Positions 61,553 through 64,000 of a stretch of 64,000 nt of DNA are shown piece after piece. How positions within the stretch are numbered: the first letter of the stretch is position 1; the number at the start of each line of letters is the position of its first letter. Made by a program: the position numbers and the translations under genes. The stretch comes from Microvirga ossetica. Its GTDB lineage: Bacteria; Pseudomonadota; Alphaproteobacteria; Rhizobiales; Beijerinckiaceae. A model generated the notes under the pieces. It was given only the letters and a program-made list of their open reading frames with translations. It did no database searches and was not told the origin of the DNA. Where the stretch lies: positions 3,257,501 through 3,321,500 of the forward strand of contig NZ_CP016616.1 in assembly GCF_002741015.1 (NCBI RefSeq). The letters run 5' to 3'.

Positions 61553-63223
61553 ATGAAGATTAGAACCAAGATTTTTGCGCTCGTTGCCACGTTGAGTTTC
61601 GTCGCGATCGTCACCGCCGCCGTCGGCATCAATACCCTGCAGGCCTACAATCAGGCCGTGGACGACGTGAGGCACGCCGCTGCGCGCGCCTTCCACGGCG
61701 AACGCCTCAACCGTCTGGTGACGCATGTGGTCATGGAGGCGCGCGGCATCTACGCCTCGAAGGACACGAAGGAGGCGCAGAAATTCGGCGAAGGCCTTGT
61801 CGCGACGCTGAAGGACATCGACGGCCTGCTCAAAGAGTGGGAACCTCTGGTTCCTGCGTCCAACAAGGCGCTGTTCGACGCCGTCGTCAAGGACGCCGCG
61901 GAGTTCAAGGCCTTCAGGACGGAAACCGTCCGCCTCGGCGCCGAGGTCTCGCCCACGGCAGCGAACGCCCAGGGCAACACCGATGCCAACCGCGCCAACA
62001 GGAAGGCGTTCCAGGTCAGCATCGATGCTCTGACGAAGCGCGGAAGCGAGGACATCGAAGCGGTCAACCGGCATGCGGCCGCGCTCAAGGATCAGCGCTT
62101 CACGCTGCTCGTCTCGATCGCGTTCGGCGGCACGATCGTCGCGCTTCTCGTCGGCTGGCTCGTCGGCCACAGGCAGATCGCGCGGCCGCTGAAGGCCGTG
62201 ACCGAGGCGATCCAGAAGCTTGCCTCGGGCGATTACAACCTGCCCAAGGCGAGCGTCGGCCGCGATGAGGTCGGCGACATCTGGAAGGCGACGCAGGTCT
62301 TTGCGGGTGCCATGCAGGATGCGGAGATGCTGCGGCAGGCGCAGGCCGACACGGAGAAGCAGACGGTCGAGCGGCGCAGGCACGAGATGATGGCGCTGGC
62401 ACAGAGCTTCGAGGGCAGCGTCGGCGGCCTCGTTCAGCATCTGTCGGTCGCGGCCCAGCAGATGGAGGCGACGGCCCGCTCGATGGCCACCACCGCGCAG
62501 CAGACCAACCAGCAATCGAACTCGGTGGCTGCGGCGGCGGAAGAGACGTCGAGCAACGTGCAGGCGGTCGCGGCTGCGGCTGAGGAGCTGGCGGCGTCCT
62601 CGAACGAGATCGGCTCGCAGGTGTCGCAGACCTCCAGCGCGGCAGCGCGCGCGGTGGCGAATGCGCGCAAGACGAACGCGCTCGTCGAGACGCTGGCCGA
62701 AGGTGCGCAGAAGATCGGCGAGGTGGTCGCGCTCATCAACACCATCGCGAGCCAGACCAATCTTCTCGCGCTCAACGCCACCATCGAGGCGGCGAGGGCC
62801 GGAGAGGCCGGCAAGGGCTTTGCTGTGGTGGCCGCGGAGGTGAAGGAGCTCGCCAACCAGACTTCGCGCGCGACCGAGGACATCAGCGCCTATGTCAACC
62901 AGATCCAGCAATCCACCACCGGCGCCGTCGAGGCGATCCGCGAGATCGGCCTCACCATCGAGGAGGTGCATCAGATCGCAACCAGCGTTGCTGCCGCCGT
63001 CGAGGAGCAGCAGGCGGCAACGCAGGAGATCGCCCGCAATGTCAGCGAGGCGGCGCGCGGCACCCAGGACGTGAGCGAGAGCATCGTCCAGGTCCAGGGC
63101 GCGGCGACCCATGCCGGTTCGGCCGCGTCGCAGGTGCTCGCCGCCGCCGGAGAGCTCACGGCCAATTCGCATGCGCTGAGCCGCGAGGTCGATGGGTTCC
63201 TTCAGGGCGTCAGGGCAGCCTGA
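61553..63223 (+). CDS. methyl-accepting chemotaxis protein
   Basis: 556 residues. Membrane helices about 7-27 and 182-204 enclose a helical periplasmic sensor (four-helix-bundle type). HAMP about 205-258 (RPLKAVTEAIQKLASGDYNL) is followed by a complete MA signalling domain with the conserved tip ([18 protein letters not shown]). No C-terminal CheR-binding pentapeptide. Ligand unknown. It is the intact counterpart of the interrupted receptor at 9572, with which it shares the C-terminal ending (REVDGFLQGVRAA against [13 protein letters not shown]). Confidence 0.95.
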   Translation: MKIRTKIFALVATLSFVAIVTAAVGINTLQAYNQAVDDVRHAAARAFHGERLNRLVTHVVMEARGIYASKDTKEAQKFGEGLVATLKDIDGLLKEWEPLVPASNKALFDAVVKDAAEFKAFRTETVRLGAEVSPTAANAQGNTDANRANRKAFQVSIDALTKRGSEDIEAVNRHAAALKDQRFTLLVSIAFGGTIVALLVGWLVGHRQIARPLKAVTEAIQKLASGDYNLPKASVGRDEVGDIWKATQVFAGAMQDAEMLRQAQADTEKQTVERRRHEMMALAQSFEGSVGGLVQHLSVAAQQMEATARSMATTAQQTNQQSNSVAAAAEETSSNVQAVAAAAEELAASSNEIGSQVSQTSSAAARAVANARKTNALVETLAEGAQKIGEVVALINTIASQTNLLALNATIEAARAGEAGKGFAVVAAEVKELANQTSRATEDISAYVNQIQQSTTGAVEAIREIGLTIEEVHQIATSVAAAVEEQQAATQEIARNVSEAARGTQDVSESIVQVQGAATHAGSAASQVLAAAGELTANSHALSREVDGFLQGVRAA

Positions 63224-63287
63224 GCCGCCGCGCGGATAACGAATGCCGGAGCGCGGCTCTTAACGGCTGCGCTTCGGATCGCTTCCT

Positions 63288-63743
63288 TTACGCCGTCTTC
63301 GGCCGGGACCCGGCGCCATCGGCCTCGCCGTCCGTCTGTGCCCGGGCGGCTTGCGCCGTCCTAGACGCGGCGAGAACGCGGGTCAGCAGGGGCATGCTCG
63401 AATAGGGTTTGGCGAGAAAGGTCGCGCCGGGCGGAAGATCGCCCTGAGCCGGCCATTTGCGGCCCGAGGCGATGACGATCGCCACCGAAGGCCAGCGCCG
63501 ATGCACCTCCCAGGCCAGGTCGTAGCCGTCGATTCCGGGCGGCATCTCCACGTCCGAGAGCACCACATCGACCAGGACGCCCGCTTTGAGGACCGTCAGG
63601 GCCTCCTCCGCGTCCGCGGCCTCGATCACCCGGAAATGCGCATCGGAGAGCAGGTCGGCCGCAACCAGGCGAACCAGCGGCTCGTCTTCCACGAGAAGGA
63701 TGATGCCGGGGGACTGCTGACCTTGGGATTGCTGATCGGACAC
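63288..63743 (-). CDS. single-domain response regulator
   Basis: 151 residues with a GTG start (SDQQSQGQQ); an open frame continues 54 codons upstream but with low-complexity Arg/Ser content. Receiver with E19/D20, phosphoacceptor D64 (LSDVEMPPGIDGYDL), K112 (LAKPYS). Pro/Ala/Gln-rich C-terminal tail. Paralogous to the regulator at 3675 (ILLVEDEPLVR, HRRWP, KPYS). Divergent from the partial response regulator at the right edge. Confidence 0.75.
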   Translation of the reverse strand: MSDQQSQGQQSPGIILLVEDEPLVRLVAADLLSDAHFRVIEAADAEEALTVLKAGVLVDVVLSDVEMPPGIDGYDLAWEVHRRWPSVAIVIASGRKWPAQGDLPPGATFLAKPYSSMPLLTRVLAASRTAQAARAQTDGEADGAGSRPKTA

Positions 63744-63892
63744 GGGGCCAGTTCGATGTCGGGACAGGGGCGACGATTCATATACGGTTCCGCTCGCCCG
63801 GGCCAGTCGGCGGCGACAACCCGGCGCAGCACTTTCGGTAGAACCCTCCGGGCATCCGCACGTTGATCGCGTATCGCTTCGCAGGGGCAAGA

Positions 63893-64000
63893 ATGAACGC
63901 CGCATCCGTCACGGTTCTTCCACGCCGAACCCCACCCTCCATTCTCGTAGTCGAAACCGATGTCCGGATCCGGTGCCTCGTCAGCGACGCGTTACGGGCT
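63893..64000 (+). CDS. response regulator, N-terminal fragment (runs off the window)
   Basis: 36 codons to the edge: MNAASVTVLPRRTP followed by SILVVETDVRIRCLVSDAL, a receiver-domain start with the first acidic residues (VVETD) slightly altered from the usual VVDDD. The rest lies outside. GGGGC lies upstream of the ATG. Confidence 0.55.
   Translation, partial: MNAASVTVLPRRTPPSILVVETDVRIRCLVSDALRA

Noticed and set aside
61550..63172. Long minus-strand open frame opposite the chemoreceptor at 61553
   Set aside because: Arg/Leu-rich antisense shadow matching one at 9655-11265 opposite the other receptor, which shows that it reflects conserved receptor codons rather than a gene.
63224..63265. 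Possible terminator after the chemoreceptor (GAGCCGC ... GCGGCTC, then TTAA)
   Set aside because: Only a 7-bp stem with a long loop and no T-run.
1..64000. CRISPR arrays, insertion sequences, prophage or defence genes
   Set aside because: Looked for spaced repeats, transposase or integrase motifs and toxin-antitoxin pairs; none seen. The window reads as a stable chromosomal motility island.

Overview
The window is GC-rich, densely coded DNA from an alphaproteobacterium, most likely a Hyphomicrobiales (Rhizobiales) member near Methylobacteriaceae (Microvirga/Methylobacterium-like). The assignment rests on gene content and order: flgB-flgC-fliE-flgG-flgA-flgI-motE-flgH-fliL-fliP, motB-motC-fliK, motA-fliM-fliN-fliG-flhB, flgE-flgK-flgL-flaF-flbT-flgD-fliQ-flhA-fliR, an FtcR/Rem-type flagellar regulator, FlaF/FlbT, MotC/MotE and DUF1217. 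These are hallmarks of the rhizobial flagellar regulon. The genus is inference.

Layout. 1-8 kb: chromosomal background (end of a SpoVR-family gene, two small unknown proteins, a YihY/BrkB membrane protein, small unknowns, a single-domain response regulator, an aldose 1-epimerase) ending in a large GAF-PAS-GGDEF-EAL cyclic-di-GMP protein. 8.8-11.2 kb: the flagellar master regulator FtcR/Rem behind a 765-base divergent regulatory region, then a chemoreceptor gene with a one-base frameshift. 11.7-16.2 kb: chemotaxis operon cheA (hybrid, with C-terminal receiver)-cheW-cheY-cheZ. 16.2-22.4 kb, minus strand: a heparinase II/III-family protein and a FixL/FixJ-like oxygen-sensor pair whose last PAS domain keeps the FixL heme-pocket residues. 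22.7-35.6 kb, plus strand: basal body, MS-ring, export, stator-accessory and hook-length genes, ending with a lytic transglycosylase overlapping fliK. 35.7-41.6 kb, minus strand: motA-fliM-(small membrane protein)-fliN-fliG-flhB-(unknown)-(inhibitor-like lipoprotein). 41.8-54.3 kb, plus strand: flgF-fliI, flgE-flgK-flgL-flaF-flbT-flgD-fliQ-flhA-fliR-fliJ-like-flgJ/cheL-flgN-like-fliL-like, then a second chemotaxis block cheY-cheB-cheR (to 56.3 kb). 56.7-59.0 kb: one flagellin gene behind a long structured leader, and two flagellum-associated unknowns. 59-64 kb: a small lipoprotein, a LapG-like (BTLCP) cysteine peptidase, an unknown membrane protein, an intact chemoreceptor and two divergent response regulators.

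Together the genes encode an almost complete flagellum (rod, rings, hook, junction, filament, MotA/MotB stator with MotC/MotE, and the export gate FlhA/FlhB/FliP/FliQ/FliR with FliI and a divergent FliH) plus a complete CheA/W/Y/B/R/Z pathway. FlgM, FliA, FliO and VisN/VisR are not recognised here, consistent with Rem/FtcR plus FlaF/FlbT control rather than sigma-28/FlgM control. A dispersed family of palindromes of about 50 bp sharing GAGCATCGGA...TCCGATGCTC ends occurs at several gene junctions.

No wholly new multi-gene defence or mobile system is visible. The less-described parts are the small unknown proteins embedded in the flagellar operons, the CheA linker duplication, the FixLJ pair inside a motility island, and the regulatory DNA upstream of ftcR.
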